DNA from: Ruegeria marisrubri
Lineage (GTDB): Bacteria; Pseudomonadota; Alphaproteobacteria; Rhodobacterales; Rhodobacteraceae
DNA length: 64,000 nt
Assembly: GCF_001507595.1 (NCBI RefSeq)
Contig: NZ_LQBQ01000012.1
Coordinates: 496,001 to 560,000 of the forward strand
Direction of reading: 5' to 3'
A model generated the notes under the pieces. The model saw only the letters and a list, made by a program, of their open reading frames with translations. It searched no databases and had not been told where the DNA came from. Positions within the stretch are counted from its first letter, which is position 1, and every line of letters starts with the position of its first letter. This document shows positions 16,744 through 28,282 of the stretch, in pieces. The position numbers and the translations under genes were made by a program.

Positions 16744-17541
16744 TCAAGCGTCAATGCGACTCGCCATGATCGCGATGGCCTTCTGATAGACCGTTGCGCC
16801 GTTCCATTGCTGGATGACGGCAAAGTTCGGTTCGCCGGGTTGATAGCCGCGCCCCGGTTTCCACCCCTTTTTGCGCAGGAAATTCGCAGTCGAGGCCAGT
16901 GCATCGGTGATGTTGTAGAAATCGACGCGGCCATCCCCGGTTGCATCGACCCCATAGGTCAGCGCGTTGCCGGGCAGGAACTGGGTGTGCCCAAGCTCGC
17001 CGTGTTTCGCGCCTTTGGTCGCCATGGTGATGCTGCCTTTGTCCACCAGTTTCAGGGCGCCGATTGCGTGGGGGATGAAGAATTCCGAGCGTCGGCAATC
17101 ATAGGCCAATGTCGTGATTGCCGAGACGACCTGGCTGTCGCCCATGAAGCGGCCGAAGCCGGTTTCCATCCCGTGAATCGCGATCAGAATACCGGCTGGC
17201 ACACCATATTGCCGTTCGAGCGCGGCATAGAATTGCGGGTTCGCCGCCTTGCGCTTGCGGCCCTGCGCGACGATGACATCGGCGCCCCGCACCTGCATGA
17301 ATTTTTCCAGAGAATATCTGAAGCTTTTCTGGTTGCGGTCGGCCGATATCGTGCCGGTCGCATAGCGGGTCTGGGCCAGCGCCTGCAGCCCCTTTTTCTT
17401 GACGCCCGACCGCTTGGCGACCTGCGCGAAATCCTTTTTCCAGGCTTCGAACCCCGCGCCGGTATTGCCGCAGGGGGCCGCAAACAACGCTGCGGGGGTC
17501 AAAACGAGGGCGAAGGCGAGAACAGTGGAATGAATGCGCAT
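16744..17541 (-). CDS. mltB: Lytic murein transglycosylase, MltB family
   Basis: A 265-residue secreted enzyme that cleaves peptidoglycan glycan strands to 1,6-anhydro products. The signal peptide is MRIHSTVLAFALVLTPAALFA, which sets the start at 17541. The catalytic Glu lies in IHGMETGFGRFMGD. Substrate-groove motifs AITTLAYDCRR, HGELGHTQFLPG, and the C-terminal DALASTANFLRKKGWKPG follow the MltB fold. There is no lipobox, so it is periplasmic rather than a lipoprotein. It lies downstream of glnA but is separated by 130 bases and a terminator. Confidence 0.9.
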   Translation of the reverse strand: MRIHSTVLAFALVLTPAALFAAPCGNTGAGFEAWKKDFAQVAKRSGVKKKGLQALAQTRYATGTISADRNQKSFRYSLEKFMQVRGADVIVAQGRKRKAANPQFYAALERQYGVPAGILIAIHGMETGFGRFMGDSQVVSAITTLAYDCRRSEFFIPHAIGALKLVDKGSITMATKGAKHGELGHTQFLPGNALTYGVDATGDGRVDFYNITDALASTANFLRKKGWKPGRGYQPGEPNFAVIQQWNGATVYQKAIAIMASRIDA

Positions 17542-17622
17542 GAAACCGGTCCAGAAAATATGCCCAATCGTATCGGGGCGTGCGCAACGGATAAAGGGAA
17601 ATCGGACAAGGCGCCTGCCAAC

Positions 17623-17650
17623 GAAAAAGGGCGCCCCAAGGGACGCCCTT
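17623..17650 (-). terminator. glnA terminator
   Basis: On the minus strand AAGGGCG-10 nt-CGCCCTT is followed by TTTTCG, 22 bases past the glnA stop. Confidence 0.8.
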
Positions 17651-17671
17651 CGCATTATTCACGTTTGCCGA

Positions 17672-19078
17672 TCAGCAGCTGTAGTACATTGCGTATTCGA
17701 CCGGGTGCGGGGTGTGCTCGTAGGTTTCGACCTCTTCCATCTTCAGTGCGATGTAGCCGTCGATCTGGTCCTTGGTGAACACGTCGCCCTGCAGCAGGAA
17801 GTCGTGATCGGCGGCCAAGGCCTCGAGCGCCTCGCGCAGCGAGCCGCAGACCGTCGGGATGCCGGCCAGTTCTTCGGCGGGCAGATCGTAGAGGTTCTTG
17901 TCCATCGCCTCGCCCGGATCGATCTTGTTCTTGATGCCGTCCAAGCCGGCCATCAGCAGGGCCGCAAAGCACAGGTAGGGGTTGGCCGACGGGTCGGGGA
18001 AGCGGGCCTCGACGCGCTTGGCTTTCGGCGATTCAGTCCACGGAATACGGACGCAGCCCGAACGGTTGCGGGCCGAATAGGCGCGCAGAACCGGGGCTTC
18101 GAAGCCCGGGATGAGGCGCTTGTAGCTGTTGGTCGACGGGTTGGTGAAGGCGTTCAGGGTCTTGGCGTGCTTGAGGATGCCGCCGATGAACCACAGCGCC
18201 TCGTCCGACAGGTCAGCATATTTGTCGCCGGCAAACAGCGGCTTGCCGTCTTTCCAGATCGACATGTTGACGTGCATGCCGGTGCCGTTGTCGCCCGCGA
18301 TCGGTTTCGGCATGAAGGTGGCCGATTTACCGTAGGCGTGCGCGACGTTGTGGATGACGTACTTGTATTTCTGCAGTTCGTCCGCCTGTTTGGTCAGGCT
18401 GTCGAAGATCAGGCCCAGCTCGTGCTGGCACGAGGCCACCTCGTGGTGGTGCTTGTCCACCTTCATGCCCAGACGCTTCATGGTCGAGAGCATTTCCGAA
18501 CGCAGGTCCTGGGCTTCGTCGATCGGGTTGACCGGGAAGTAGCCGCCCTTGACGCCCGGACGATGGCCCATGTTGCCCATCTCGTACTCGGTGTCGGTGT
18601 TCCAGGACGCGTCGGTTGCATCGACTTCGTAGGATACCTTGTTGATGCTGTTCGAGAAACGAACGTCGTCGAACAGAAAGAACTCGGCCTCGGGGCCCAT
18701 GTAGGCCACGTCGCCGATGCCCGACGCCTTCAGATAGGCTTCGGCCTTCTGCGCGGTGCCGCGCGGGTCACGCTCGTAGGGTTCGCCGGTGTCGGGCTCG
18801 ACGACCGAGCAGTGGATGCAGATGGTCTTTTCCGCGTAGAACGGATCGACATAGGCGCTCTCGGTGTCGGGCATCAGTTTCATGTCCGATGCTTCGATCG
18901 ACTTCCAGCCGGCGATCGACGATCCGTCGAACATGAAGCCTTCCTCCAGGAAGTCCTCATCGACCTGATCGGCCATCACGGTCACATGCTGCAGCTTGCC
19001 GCGCGGGTCGGTGAAGCGGATGTCGACATATTCGGCCCCCTCTTCCTTGATCAGCTGAAGAACTGCGTCCTTGCTCAT
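17672..19078 (-). CDS. glnA: Glutamine synthetase, type I
   Basis: A 468-residue dodecameric type I glutamine synthetase, making glutamine from glutamate, ammonia and ATP. Motifs include the FDGSSIAGW latch, [11 protein letters not shown] metal site, [15 protein letters not shown] site, and [17 protein letters not shown]. Tyr in KNLYDLP (near 398) is the adenylylation site used by GlnE, so it should be covalently regulated. It lies 36 bases downstream of glnB and is surely co-transcribed with it. Confidence 0.98.
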   Translation of the reverse strand: MSKDAVLQLIKEEGAEYVDIRFTDPRGKLQHVTVMADQVDEDFLEEGFMFDGSSIAGWKSIEASDMKLMPDTESAYVDPFYAEKTICIHCSVVEPDTGEPYERDPRGTAQKAEAYLKASGIGDVAYMGPEAEFFLFDDVRFSNSINKVSYEVDATDASWNTDTEYEMGNMGHRPGVKGGYFPVNPIDEAQDLRSEMLSTMKRLGMKVDKHHHEVASCQHELGLIFDSLTKQADELQKYKYVIHNVAHAYGKSATFMPKPIAGDNGTGMHVNMSIWKDGKPLFAGDKYADLSDEALWFIGGILKHAKTLNAFTNPSTNSYKRLIPGFEAPVLRAYSARNRSGCVRIPWTESPKAKRVEARFPDPSANPYLCFAALLMAGLDGIKNKIDPGEAMDKNLYDLPAEELAGIPTVCGSLREALEALAADHDFLLQGDVFTKDQIDGYIALKMEEVETYEHTPHPVEYAMYYSC

Positions 19079-19114
19079 ACTCTTGGTCCTCTGTTTGAGT
19101 TCTCGGTTGTTTCG

Positions 19115-21200
<2,086 letters not shown>

Positions 21201-21500
21201 TTGTTGCGCCAAGACCAGAAGCCTTGAAGGGGCGCCGTTTCGGCGGATTGTCGCCGTCAAGTGTTCCTCGGCGCATAGCGGGTGTTTGCCATATGCATGG
21301 CCAAATGGCAGAATTTGCTTGGGGCCTGTGACTGGCTTCCCACAAACGCGCGAACAAGTTCTTGAAAATACGTCTATTTGTCGCCTCCTGGCGGTTTCGG
21401 TTGTGGCGAATTTGCAATGCTTGATCAGGATGGATATGGGGCCTCTGGAACCGCATGGTTCCCCTGAACATCTGAGTAGTACCTGAAACCCGAACCTTTC
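21201..21500 (+). promoter_or_regulatory. Porin promoter region with structured leader
   Basis: This 300-base gap lies between nnr and the porin gene. A possible promoter is TTGCAA (21412-21417), 17-base spacer, TATGGG (21435-21440), giving a leader of about 55 bases. That leader contains a perfect hairpin GGAACC-GCAT-GGTTCC (21447-21462). Further upstream is the short dyad GCCAT-ATGC-ATGGC. I saw no clear terminator for nnr. Confidence 0.4.
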
Positions 21501-22634
21501 ATGGTGAAAGAAATGTCGTTTGATATCAAACTCTCCTCGGCCGCAGCCCTGCTGGCGGCCACCACGGCAATCCCCGCCGCGGCCGAACTGAAATACGAAA
21601 ACAACTCGGGTGGCTACGTCCTGCTGTATGGACAGCTAAACCCCGCGATCATCTCGGTTGACGATGGTCAGGACAGCGATACCCGCTTGCTGGACAACGA
21701 CCTGTCCAACAGCCGTGTTGGCTTGTTCCTGATGCAGCCCTATGGGCAGAACGAGTTCACCTTCCGGTTCGAGACCGCCCTGGGCCTGCCGAATTCGACC
21801 GAGTGGAACCAGAACGGCACCGACTTCAGCGGCTGGACCCGGTCCGACATCCGTCACGTCGATTTCGCCCTGAAAGGCGACTGGGGCAAAGTTTCGGCCG
21901 GTCAGGGCAGCATGGCCTCGGACGGGGCCGCCGAAACCGACCTGTCCTATGTGGGCACCGCGCTGTATTCCTATACGGCCGATGAAAACTCGGGCTTCTT
22001 CTACCGCGGAACCAGCGGGGCCCTGAGTGGGATCGCCGTGGGCGACACCACCAGCAACTTCGACGGCGCACGCCGTGGCCGTGTGCGCTATGACACGCCC
22101 GTGTACAACGGGTTCTCGGCCAGCTTCGCCTATGGTCAGAACATCCTGTCCAGCAGCGATGACGACGACTATTACGATCTGGCCGTGAATTACGAGAACA
22201 CCTTCGGCGGTGGCATCGAATTTGCAGCCAGCGTCGCATATGCCGTGCGCGATTTTGACGACGGCTCCGGCGAGCGTGAAGACGTGATCGGTTCGGCGTC
22301 GGTCCTGCTGCCCAGCGGGTTCAGCTTCACCGCTGCTGCCGGTTCCCGCGACAATGTCAGCGGCTCGAGCGATCCCAGCTTCTGGTACACCAAGATCGCC
22401 TATGAGGGCGAATGGGTGTCCTGGGGCAAGACTGGCGTGGGCCTGGATTACTATGACGGCTCCGACTTCGACAGCGACGGCTCCAGCACCGAGTCCTGGG
22501 GCATCGCAGTGGTGCAGCGCATCGACAGCATCAATACCGACGCCTATCTGAAGTATCGCAACCACGACTTCGACGATGGCTCGTCCTTTGAAAAGAACGA
22601 AGCATGGGTGCTGGGCGCCCGTTGGAAGTTCTGA
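21501..22634 (+). CDS. Outer membrane porin
   Basis: A 377-residue Gram-negative porin. It has a signal peptide ending in AIPAAA and a series of amphipathic beta strands with acidic turns rich in Asp/Ser/Gly. The C-terminal strand ends in Phe (WVLGARWKF), the BAM recognition signal. The segment [19 protein letters not shown] matches the porin N-terminal strand. It should form a trimeric general-diffusion channel. The start is ATG 21501 or ATG 21513; neither has an ideal ribosome site. It ends before a strong terminator. Confidence 0.88.
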   Translation: MVKEMSFDIKLSSAAALLAATTAIPAAAELKYENNSGGYVLLYGQLNPAIISVDDGQDSDTRLLDNDLSNSRVGLFLMQPYGQNEFTFRFETALGLPNSTEWNQNGTDFSGWTRSDIRHVDFALKGDWGKVSAGQGSMASDGAAETDLSYVGTALYSYTADENSGFFYRGTSGALSGIAVGDTTSNFDGARRGRVRYDTPVYNGFSASFAYGQNILSSSDDDDYYDLAVNYENTFGGGIEFAASVAYAVRDFDDGSGEREDVIGSASVLLPSGFSFTAAAGSRDNVSGSSDPSFWYTKIAYEGEWVSWGKTGVGLDYYDGSDFDSDGSSTESWGIAVVQRIDSINTDAYLKYRNHDFDDGSSFEKNEAWVLGARWKF

Positions 22635-22658
22635 GGGCAGTCACCCTGAATGAACAAG

Positions 22659-22687
22659 CGCCCCGGCACGGTCCGGGGCGTTTTTTT
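22659..22687 (+). terminator. Porin terminator
   Basis: GCGCCCCGG-CACGGT-CCGGGGCG is followed by seven T residues, 24 bases after the porin stop. Confidence 0.92.
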
Positions 22688-22775
22688 GTGGGCAGGAGAG
22701 GTAAAACCGGGCTGATCGGGCACCTTGCCCCTTGCCCTCGGTCGGCTGGGCAAATAGAAGGCCTCAAATTTGCCC

Positions 22776-22795
22776 GGCGCGCGATTTTGCGCGCC
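22776..22795 (+). promoter_or_regulatory. Hairpin in the trigger factor leader
   Basis: A perfect GGCGCGC-GATTTT-GCGCGCC hairpin ends 24 bases before the tig start codon, with no T-tract. It could affect translation initiation or mRNA stability. The role is inferred only from position. Confidence 0.35.
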
Positions 22796-22819
22796 CCGAA
22801 TCCTATGGGGACTACCATA

Positions 22820-24151
22820 ATGCAGGTTACCGAGACGCTGAACGAAGGTCTGAAACGCGGCTACAACATCGTTGTCACCGCCGCCGAGCTGGACGCGAAG
22901 GTCAACGAAAAGCTGGCCGAGGCTCAGCCGGAAATCGAGATGAAGGGCTTCCGCAAGGGCAAGGTCCCGATGGCCCTGCTGAAAAAGCAGTTCGGTCAGC
23001 GCCTGCTGGGCGAGGCGATGCAGGAAACCATCGACGGCGCCATGAACAAGCATTTCGAGGAAAGCGGCGACCGTCCGGCGCTGCAGCCTCAGGTCAAGAT
23101 GACCAACGAGGACTGGAAAGAGGGCGACGACGTTCACGTCGAGATGTCCTACGAGGCGCTGCCGGAAATCCCCGAGGTCGATCTGAAGTCGATCAAGCTG
23201 GAAAAGATGGTCGTCAAGGCCGACGACGCAGCCGTTGAAGAGGCTCTGAAGAACCTCGCCGAAACCGCGCAGGACTTCAAACCGCGCCGCAAGGGGTCGA
23301 AGGCGAAAGAGGGCGATCAGGTCGTGATCGACTTTGTCGGCAAGGTCGACGGCGAAGCCTTTGATGGTGGCTCGGCCGAAGACTACCCGCTGGTTCTGGG
23401 CTCGAACAGCTTCATCCCCGGTTTCGAGGATCAGCTGGTCGGCGTGAAAGCCGGCGAAGAAAAAGACGTCAACGTGACCTTCCCCGAGGAATACGGTGCC
23501 GAGCATCTGGCCGGCAAGGAAGCCGTGTTCACCTGCACCGTGAAAGAGGTGAAAGAGCCCGTCGCGGCCGAGATCAACGACGAGCTGGCCCAGAAATTCG
23601 GTGCCGAGGATCTGGAAGCGCTGAAAAAGCAGATCGCCGAGCGCCTGGAGGCCGAATATGCTGGCGCCTCGCGCGCAGTCATGAAGCGCGCCCTGCTGGA
23701 CGCGCTGGACGAGAAAGTCACGTTTGACCTGCCGCCCTCGCTGGTCGAGGCCGAAGCCAAGCAGATCGCACACCAGCTGTGGCATGAAGAGCACCCCGAG
23801 GTGCACGATCACAACCACGACGAGATCGAGCCGACCGAAGAGCACACCAAACTGGCCGAGCGCCGCGTGCGTCTGGGCCTGCTGCTGGCCGAGCTGGGCC
23901 AGAAGGCCGAGGTCGAGGTGACCGATGCCGAGATGACCCAGGCGATCATGAACCAGGCCCGTCAGTATCCGGGTCAGGAGCGCCAGTTCTTCGAGTTCGT
24001 CCAGCAGAACGCCCAGATGCAGCAGCAGCTGCGCGCGCCGATCTTCGAAGACAAGGTCATCGACTACGTGTTCGAACTGGCCGAGATCGCCGAAAAGGAA
24101 GTCAGCAAGGACGACCTGCAGAAAGCCGTCGAGGCGCTGGAAGAGGAGTAA
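22820..24151 (+). CDS. tig: Trigger factor (ribosome-associated chaperone and prolyl isomerase)
   Basis: A 443-residue trigger factor. The N-terminal ribosome-binding signature GFRKGKVP is at about 46-53. An FKBP-type PPIase domain covers about 160-245 ([20 protein letters not shown]), and a helical C-terminal chaperone domain follows. A His/acid-rich loop ([17 protein letters not shown], near residue 330) interrupts the C-terminal domain. It binds nascent chains at the exit tunnel. The ATG at 22820 begins [15 protein letters not shown], the expected family start. Confidence 0.96.
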   Translation: MQVTETLNEGLKRGYNIVVTAAELDAKVNEKLAEAQPEIEMKGFRKGKVPMALLKKQFGQRLLGEAMQETIDGAMNKHFEESGDRPALQPQVKMTNEDWKEGDDVHVEMSYEALPEIPEVDLKSIKLEKMVVKADDAAVEEALKNLAETAQDFKPRRKGSKAKEGDQVVIDFVGKVDGEAFDGGSAEDYPLVLGSNSFIPGFEDQLVGVKAGEEKDVNVTFPEEYGAEHLAGKEAVFTCTVKEVKEPVAAEINDELAQKFGAEDLEALKKQIAERLEAEYAGASRAVMKRALLDALDEKVTFDLPPSLVEAEAKQIAHQLWHEEHPEVHDHNHDEIEPTEEHTKLAERRVRLGLLLAELGQKAEVEVTDAEMTQAIMNQARQYPGQERQFFEFVQQNAQMQQQLRAPIFEDKVIDYVFELAEIAEKEVSKDDLQKAVEALEEE

Positions 24152-24243
24152 TTCTCTTCCCGGCTGCCAGGCCGGATTCCGCGTGCGTGCGGGTCCGGCC
24201 AACGGATGGTTTTCAGAACCGACGTTGGGGCGCAGCCCCCTTC

Positions 24244-24268
24244 GGCCCTCTCCGGAGGGCCTTTTTTT
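24244..24268 (+). terminator. tig terminator
   Basis: GGCCCTC-TCCG-GAGGGCC is followed by TTTTTTT, about 95 bases after the tig stop. Confidence 0.85.
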
Positions 24269-24353
24269 GACCCTTTGGCCCTCGGATTGGAAAACCTGCA
24301 GGACTGCCTTTGGGTGGGGCAGGCGATCCGGCAGGCCGGCAAGGTTCTCGCCG

Positions 24354-24398
24354 CAAGAAAAAAACGAGGCGGAGCCGTCGAAAATGCGACGGCTCCGC
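24354..24398 (-). terminator. luxI terminator
   Basis: On the minus strand a perfect 12-bp stem (GCGGAGCCGTCG/CGACGGCTCCGC) is followed by TCGTTTTTTTC, 32 bases after the luxI stop. Confidence 0.9.
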
Positions 24399-24429
24399 TT
24401 GGGTGGCTTTCTTTCAAAAGGTGAGGGGG

Positions 24430-25299
24430 TCAGGCCTCTTGAGCAAAAGCACGGGGGGTGTTGAGAAGAGCGTCTTTCTGTTCAGGTGTGAACGTATCCG
24501 ACAGAGATTCGATCAGCCTTAGAACGTCCTGAACCTCGCTCTCGGTCCTTGCGTCGCGCATCTGCTCGACGAAATACCGTTCCAGGGTGCTGAGAGGCTT
24601 GTGGTCCTGGTTCGCCACACTCGGCTTTGGCATCGGCGACTTGGCTTCCTGCCGTTGCGCCATTAATCTCAGTGCGTCTGCCTCGGACAGGAACACGTCG
24701 TGCTGGATGCCGGCAAACTCCCGGATCGAGGCGATGCGTTCGTCCGAACAGTCCATCAATGCGGCCATGGCCGTGACCTTGCCCATCGGTTTCGCCGTGC
24801 CCAGATAGTCGCACGGCGCGTTGCCCGACCGCTTGAGAACCCGGTTCATGACCGGGTCGATCACCGCGACGGCGTCCAGAACGCCCGCTTTCTGCGCGTA
24901 TTCGAACGAGCCGATCATCACTTCGCTGGTGACATAAGAGATCGAGTTCTTGGCGCGCCCCTGGCCCAACCGCGAGGTGTCGACGCAAAAGCGGGTGGCT
25001 TCCCAGATCTGGGTGCTGCGCAACGGTGGCTCCCCATCCAGAATGCTGCTGAAGACGTCGGCGAGCATGTGCGGTCCAGTAGTCTGCAGCAGGCGCATGC
25101 AGCTGACCACTTCGCCCTCATCGTCGATGCTGACGACATGCGCTGGATCGAGGTCATCGAATTGATCGCGTTCGCGGCCGTTGACAACGTTGACCTCCCA
25201 ACCCAGGCGGCCTTCGAAGACGCGCGCACGCAGCTTGAAAACCTCATCCAAAACGTCGCCGAAAAGGTGCTTGTTAAGTCCGTCGATGACGATAATCAT
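24430..25299 (-). CDS. Acyl-homoserine-lactone synthase (LuxI family) with C-terminal extension
   Basis: A 289-residue autoinducer synthase that makes AHL signals from S-adenosylmethionine and acyl-ACP. The invariant residues fall at canonical positions: R24, F28, W34, D45, D48, an Arg at 69, and Glu/Arg in WEATRFCVD near 100-103. LuxI proteins are usually about 200-220 residues; this one continues for roughly 75 more, with a helical tail (STLERYFVEQMRDARTESEV..). luxR lies directly upstream on the same strand, 98 bases away. A large inverted repeat in that gap covers the ribosome site. Confidence 0.95.
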   Translation of the reverse strand: MIIVIDGLNKHLFGDVLDEVFKLRARVFEGRLGWEVNVVNGRERDQFDDLDPAHVVSIDDEGEVVSCMRLLQTTGPHMLADVFSSILDGEPPLRSTQIWEATRFCVDTSRLGQGRAKNSISYVTSEVMIGSFEYAQKAGVLDAVAVIDPVMNRVLKRSGNAPCDYLGTAKPMGKVTAMAALMDCSDERIASIREFAGIQHDVFLSEADALRLMAQRQEAKSPMPKPSVANQDHKPLSTLERYFVEQMRDARTESEVQDVLRLIESLSDTFTPEQKDALLNTPRAFAQEA

Positions 25300-25305
25300 G
25301 CCATC

Positions 25306-25368
25306 CCCCTAAAGTCTTGTTACCGTTATTCGAGGATTAACCAAGATTTGGAACAAGACTATTAGGGG
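25306..25368 (-). promoter_or_regulatory. Long inverted repeat covering the luxI ribosome binding site
   Basis: In the minus-strand transcript CCCCUAAUAGUCUUGUU (25368-25352) can pair with AACAAGACUUUAGGGG (25321-25306). This gives 16 base pairs with one bulged U and a 30-nt loop, which itself contains the mini-dyad CCAA-AUC-UUGG. The 3' arm overlaps AGGGGG, the only purine-rich ribosome site, five bases before the luxI AUG. No U-tract follows, so it is not an intrinsic terminator. It may be a translational switch or, as DNA, a regulator site. Confidence 0.7.
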
Positions 25369-25397
25369 TTTCCCGTAATTTCGGAGATTTCGTAGTA

Positions 25398-26099
25398 TTA
25401 ACCGGGATGTATGAGGCCAAGTCCGATGGCTCTGCCGATCGCCTGAGGGGTGGTCAGTGCGCCAAGTTTCTCTCGGCCGGACCGCACATGGACCTCGACG
25501 GTTCGATGCGAGATGCACAGGATGTCGCCGATGTCCTGCTGAGATTTGCCTTCGGCAACCCACTGAAGAATCTCTTTTTCCCGTGAAGACAACGGCGGGA
25601 GATAGAGAGCTTTTCCCAACAGCCCCGATCGCATGACGGAGTCATGCAGATGCACGGCGGCCATTTGCAGTTCACCCATGAAGTTCTTTTTCTGAGCTTC
25701 CCATTCGTTATCAGAGCAATCGCGGGTCAGGCTCAAAAGCCCGCACTCGCCGTAGGGGCCCCGGATCGGGATCGTCAGCCCCCGGTCGGTGATGCCGAAA
25801 TCGCTGGCGTCCCTGAAAACCGCATTGAACTTGTTGTCGTGGTTGAACCGGCCCCAGTCGACCGGCGCCACGCTCTGTGACGAACGATAGAGCGTCGGGT
25901 CCACATTGTGAAAACCCTGCCGAGCATAGTGGAGTTTCCATTCATCGGGATAGTTTGCATAGCCCTGGACGTCGCCCTGAACAGAGTTCATGACGGCGTA
26001 CGATGCGTAGTCAAACCCCAGTTGATCGCAAATCGTATCCAGAAACTCTCCTGCCGAGGTTTCCTGTTGGTCGACTGCGGCCAAGTCGATGAGTTTCAC
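25398..26099 (-). CDS. LuxR-family AHL-responsive transcription regulator
   Basis: A 233-residue quorum-sensing regulator. The N-terminal autoinducer-binding domain (about 1-165) has the conserved W and Y in YPDEWKLHYARQGF, then DP, then W in VDWGRF and G in RGPYGECG. The C-terminal LuxR helix-turn-helix (about 170-233) reads LSSREKEILQWVAEGKSQQDIG and RTVEVHVRSGREKLG. It should bind the AHL made by the adjacent synthase and regulate target promoters. No strong lux-box could be assigned. Confidence 0.95.
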   Translation of the reverse strand: MKLIDLAAVDQQETSAGEFLDTICDQLGFDYASYAVMNSVQGDVQGYANYPDEWKLHYARQGFHNVDPTLYRSSQSVAPVDWGRFNHDNKFNAVFRDASDFGITDRGLTIPIRGPYGECGLLSLTRDCSDNEWEAQKKNFMGELQMAAVHLHDSVMRSGLLGKALYLPPLSSREKEILQWVAEGKSQQDIGDILCISHRTVEVHVRSGREKLGALTTPQAIGRAIGLGLIHPG

Positions 26100-26283
26100 C
26101 GCCTCTCCTTCTCGTTCGGACAGCCTCTTTCAGTCAGCATTTCGAATGCAATCAAGGACGCGCCATCCCACAGCGTCAAGCCAACATTGCGACAATTACG
26201 CGGATATGTGCAAGTGATTTTGGAAAAGGCCGCTCTACGACGTGCGCTCGGCATGCAACAATGTGGCGCTACCGGCAGGGTTG
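26100..26283 (-). other. Intergenic region upstream of luxR
   Basis: This 184-base gap between the transglycosylase gene and luxR, both on the minus strand, should contain the luxR promoter. I could not identify a convincing promoter pair, a lux-box or a terminator with a T-tract. Confidence 0.3.
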
Positions 26284-26775
26284 TCAGCTCTTTGGTTTGG
26301 CCAGACCGGTCTCGACCAGCATTCCACGCTTCTTCGCCTCGTAATAGTAGCCCTTGGCGTAGAGATGGATGGCGCGCTGCTGGTCGCCGTCGGACAGAAG
26401 CCATGCCCCGCGCAGGTATTTGCCTGCGTATTTCAGGTTGGTGTCCGCGTCCAGCAACCCCTCTGGAGAGCCCTGGTAACCCATCGACCGGGCCGTCGCG
26501 GGCAGGATCTGGAGCAAGCCATAGTAGGGGCGGTTCACGGCCCAGGGGCGGTGCGTGCTTTCCCGGATCGCCAGCTTGTGCACCAGTTCCCTGGGCAGGC
26601 TGTAGAAGTCGGCCCACTTGTTGATCAACGCCCTCAGTTCCGGCGTTTCGTTCGGATAGAGCGGCGGATCGAAGGGTTCGTTTCGGCTGCTCAGCCGATC
26701 ATCTGTTTTGGCGCACGCAACAAGCGGTGCGGCCGCAAGCAGCGCGAGTGCAGATCGGCGGGGTAGTTTACGCAT
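26284..26775 (-). CDS. Lytic transglycosylase (SLT domain) lipoprotein
   Basis: A 163-residue lipoprotein. The ATG at 26775 gives a basic start (MRKLPRRS), a hydrophobic core and lipobox LVAC with Cys near 21. The SLT-like domain follows: Glu in LAIRESTHRPWAVNRPYYGLLQILPATARSMGY, then LLDADTNLKYAGKYLRGAWLLSDGD and AKGYYYEAKKRGM. It should cleave peptidoglycan from the membrane surface. The domain is short, so this is a minimal family member. It lies downstream of rplI after a terminator. Confidence 0.85.
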   Translation of the reverse strand: MRKLPRRSALALLAAAPLVACAKTDDRLSSRNEPFDPPLYPNETPELRALINKWADFYSLPRELVHKLAIRESTHRPWAVNRPYYGLLQILPATARSMGYQGSPEGLLDADTNLKYAGKYLRGAWLLSDGDQQRAIHLYAKGYYYEAKKRGMLVETGLAKPKS

Positions 26776-26880
26776 TTCAAGCCTCCGTTCTTGCGCGCAT
26801 GATAGGCGGCTTGTCGGCCGCCGCAAGCCGCGGTGCGCCGTTGTGCCGTTTCCTGCCGAGTGGGTAAGGTGGCCGGCAAG

Positions 26881-26910
26881 AAAAAGGCCGCACAAGATCG
26901 TGCGGCCTTT
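26881..26910 (-). terminator. Terminator of the rpsF-rpsR-rplI operon
   Basis: On the minus strand AAAGGCCGCA-8 nt-TGCGGCCTTT continues into TTCTT, 24 bases after the rplI stop. Confidence 0.88.
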
Positions 26911-26933
26911 CCAAGTCTTCAAATCGTAGCCAA

Positions 26934-27551
26934 TCAGGCTTTGGCTTCACCTTCTTCTTCGGCGGCCGGAGTTGCCAGCTCTTCGTCTTCCGAAGCGGCC
27001 GAGCCGATGTCGTCGAACAGTTCGGCAATCTCGAAATCGGCGGCTGCCTCTTCCTCGGCTGCCAGTTCCTGAATCGACTTGCCCGAGGCCTGCAGTTCGG
27101 CTTCTTCTTGCGAACGGGCCACGTTCAGCTTGATCTCGACCTCGACTTCGGGGTGCAGCTTCACGGCGACGGTGTGCAGGCCCAGTTCCTTGATCGGAGC
27201 GACCAGGGCGACCTGTTTCTTGTCGATCGAGAAGCCTGCCTCGGTTGCGGCCTCGGCAGCGTCACGCGGAGTGACCGAGCCATACAGCGCGCCGGCATCC
27301 GATGCCGAGCGAATCACGATGAACTGCTGGCCGTCCAGTCTCTCGGCCAGAGCCTCGGCTTCCTTGCGGGTTTCCAGATTGCGTGCTTCCAGCTGCGCTT
27401 TCTGGGCTTCGAAGGATGCGATGTTGGCTTCCGATGCGCTCAGGGCCTTGCCCTGGGGCAGCAGGTAGTTGCGGGCAAAGCCAGGCTTGACGTCCACGAC
27501 GTCGCCCATCTGACCCAGCTTCGCAACGCGTTCCAGAAGGATAACTTGCAT
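26934..27551 (-). CDS. rplI: 50S ribosomal protein L9
   Basis: A 205-residue L9. The N-terminal signature [32 protein letters not shown] is split by the usual Gly/Lys-rich loop. The central helix and C-terminal RNA-binding domain run to about residue 150. A further 50 residues are strongly acidic and Ala/Glu-rich, which exceeds the usual length near 149. It is the third gene of the rpsF-rpsR-rplI operon, 12 bases after rpsR. Confidence 0.97.
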   Translation of the reverse strand: MQVILLERVAKLGQMGDVVDVKPGFARNYLLPQGKALSASEANIASFEAQKAQLEARNLETRKEAEALAERLDGQQFIVIRSASDAGALYGSVTPRDAAEAATEAGFSIDKKQVALVAPIKELGLHTVAVKLHPEVEVEIKLNVARSQEEAELQASGKSIQELAAEEEAAADFEIAELFDDIGSAASEDEELATPAAEEEGEAKA

Positions 27552-27563
27552 GTCAGTCTCTCC

Positions 27564-27791
27564 TTACTTCACGGCGTAGGGCAGCAGGGCGAGGAAGCGG
27601 GCGCGCTTGATGGCGCGGGCCAGTTCACGCTGCTTCTTGGCCGAGACGGCGGTGATGCGCGAAGGAACGATCTTGCCGCGCTCGGAAATGTAGCGTTGCA
27701 GCAGGCGGGTGTCCTTGTAGTCGATCTTGGGCGCGTTTTCACCCGAGAACGGGCAGACCTTGCGGCGGCGGAAAAACGGTTTTGCAGCCAT
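27564..27791 (-). CDS. rpsR: 30S ribosomal protein S18
   Basis: A 75-residue S18 with the signature [21 protein letters not shown] and a basic C-terminal part ([13 protein letters not shown]). It pairs with S6 on the 16S rRNA central domain. It lies 28 bases after rpsF in the standard operon order. Confidence 0.98.
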   Translation of the reverse strand: MAAKPFFRRRKVCPFSGENAPKIDYKDTRLLQRYISERGKIVPSRITAVSAKKQRELARAIKRARFLALLPYAVK

Positions 27792-27819
27792 GGTTTGGTG
27801 TCCTTTCTTCAGGCGGTGA

Positions 27820-28173
27820 TCAACGGCGCTCGCGGCGGTCGCCGCGTTCGTCGCGCTTCTGCATCTGAACCGACGGGCCTTCTTCGTGCTCGTCGACCTT
27901 GATGGTCAGAACACGCATCACGTCGTCATGCAGGCGCATCAGGCGCTCCATTTCCTGAACGGCGCCGGCGGGGGCGTCGGTCTTGAGGAAGGCATAGTGG
28001 CCCTTGCGGTTCTTGTTGATCTTGTAGGCCATCGTCTTGACGCCCCAGTACTCGCTGTCGACGAGCTTGCCGCCGTTGTCCGCGAGGACGGTGCCGAAAT
28101 GTTCGATGAGGCCTTCGGCCTGCGCGTTGGACAGGTCCTGACGCGCGATCATGACATGCTCATAAAGTGGCAT
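27820..28173 (-). CDS. rpsF: 30S ribosomal protein S6
   Basis: A 117-residue S6 starting [15 protein letters not shown] at 28173, with an AGGAGAG ribosome site just upstream; an earlier in-frame start would not match the family. The [26 protein letters not shown] block is typical. The C-terminal tail is charged, ending in DRRERR. It is the first gene of the operon and follows a leader that can form an S6:S18-type structure. Confidence 0.98.
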   Translation of the reverse strand: MPLYEHVMIARQDLSNAQAEGLIEHFGTVLADNGGKLVDSEYWGVKTMAYKINKNRKGHYAFLKTDAPAGAVQEMERLMRLHDDVMRVLTIKVDEHEEGPSVQMQKRDERGDRRERR

Positions 28174-28221
28174 GTGCTCTCCTGTTTCTATCAAGGCGCA
28201 TTTCAAAGGCGGGCCATCAGA

Positions 28222-28275
28222 CCTTTCGCGACCCGGCCACGAGAGACTGCGCGGTTCACAAAGCTTTGCGAAAGG
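28222..28275 (-). promoter_or_regulatory. Candidate S6:S18-binding leader of rpsF
   Basis: The leader RNA begins with an outer stem CCUUUCGC/GCGAAAGG (28275-28268 with 28229-28222). It encloses an inner helix CCGCG/CGUGG, immediately followed by an unpaired CCG. The known S6:S18 leader motif likewise has a conserved CCG in a bulge next to a hairpin, and allows S6-S18 to repress their own operon. The match is by eye, but placement directly at the expected transcript start fits. Confidence 0.55.
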
Positions 28276-28282
28276 ATGGCCT

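Noticed and set aside
22776..22795. The tig leader hairpin as a terminator
   Set aside because: The stem is perfect but no T-tract follows, and the porin already has a strong terminator 90 bases earlier. Kept only as a leader hairpin.
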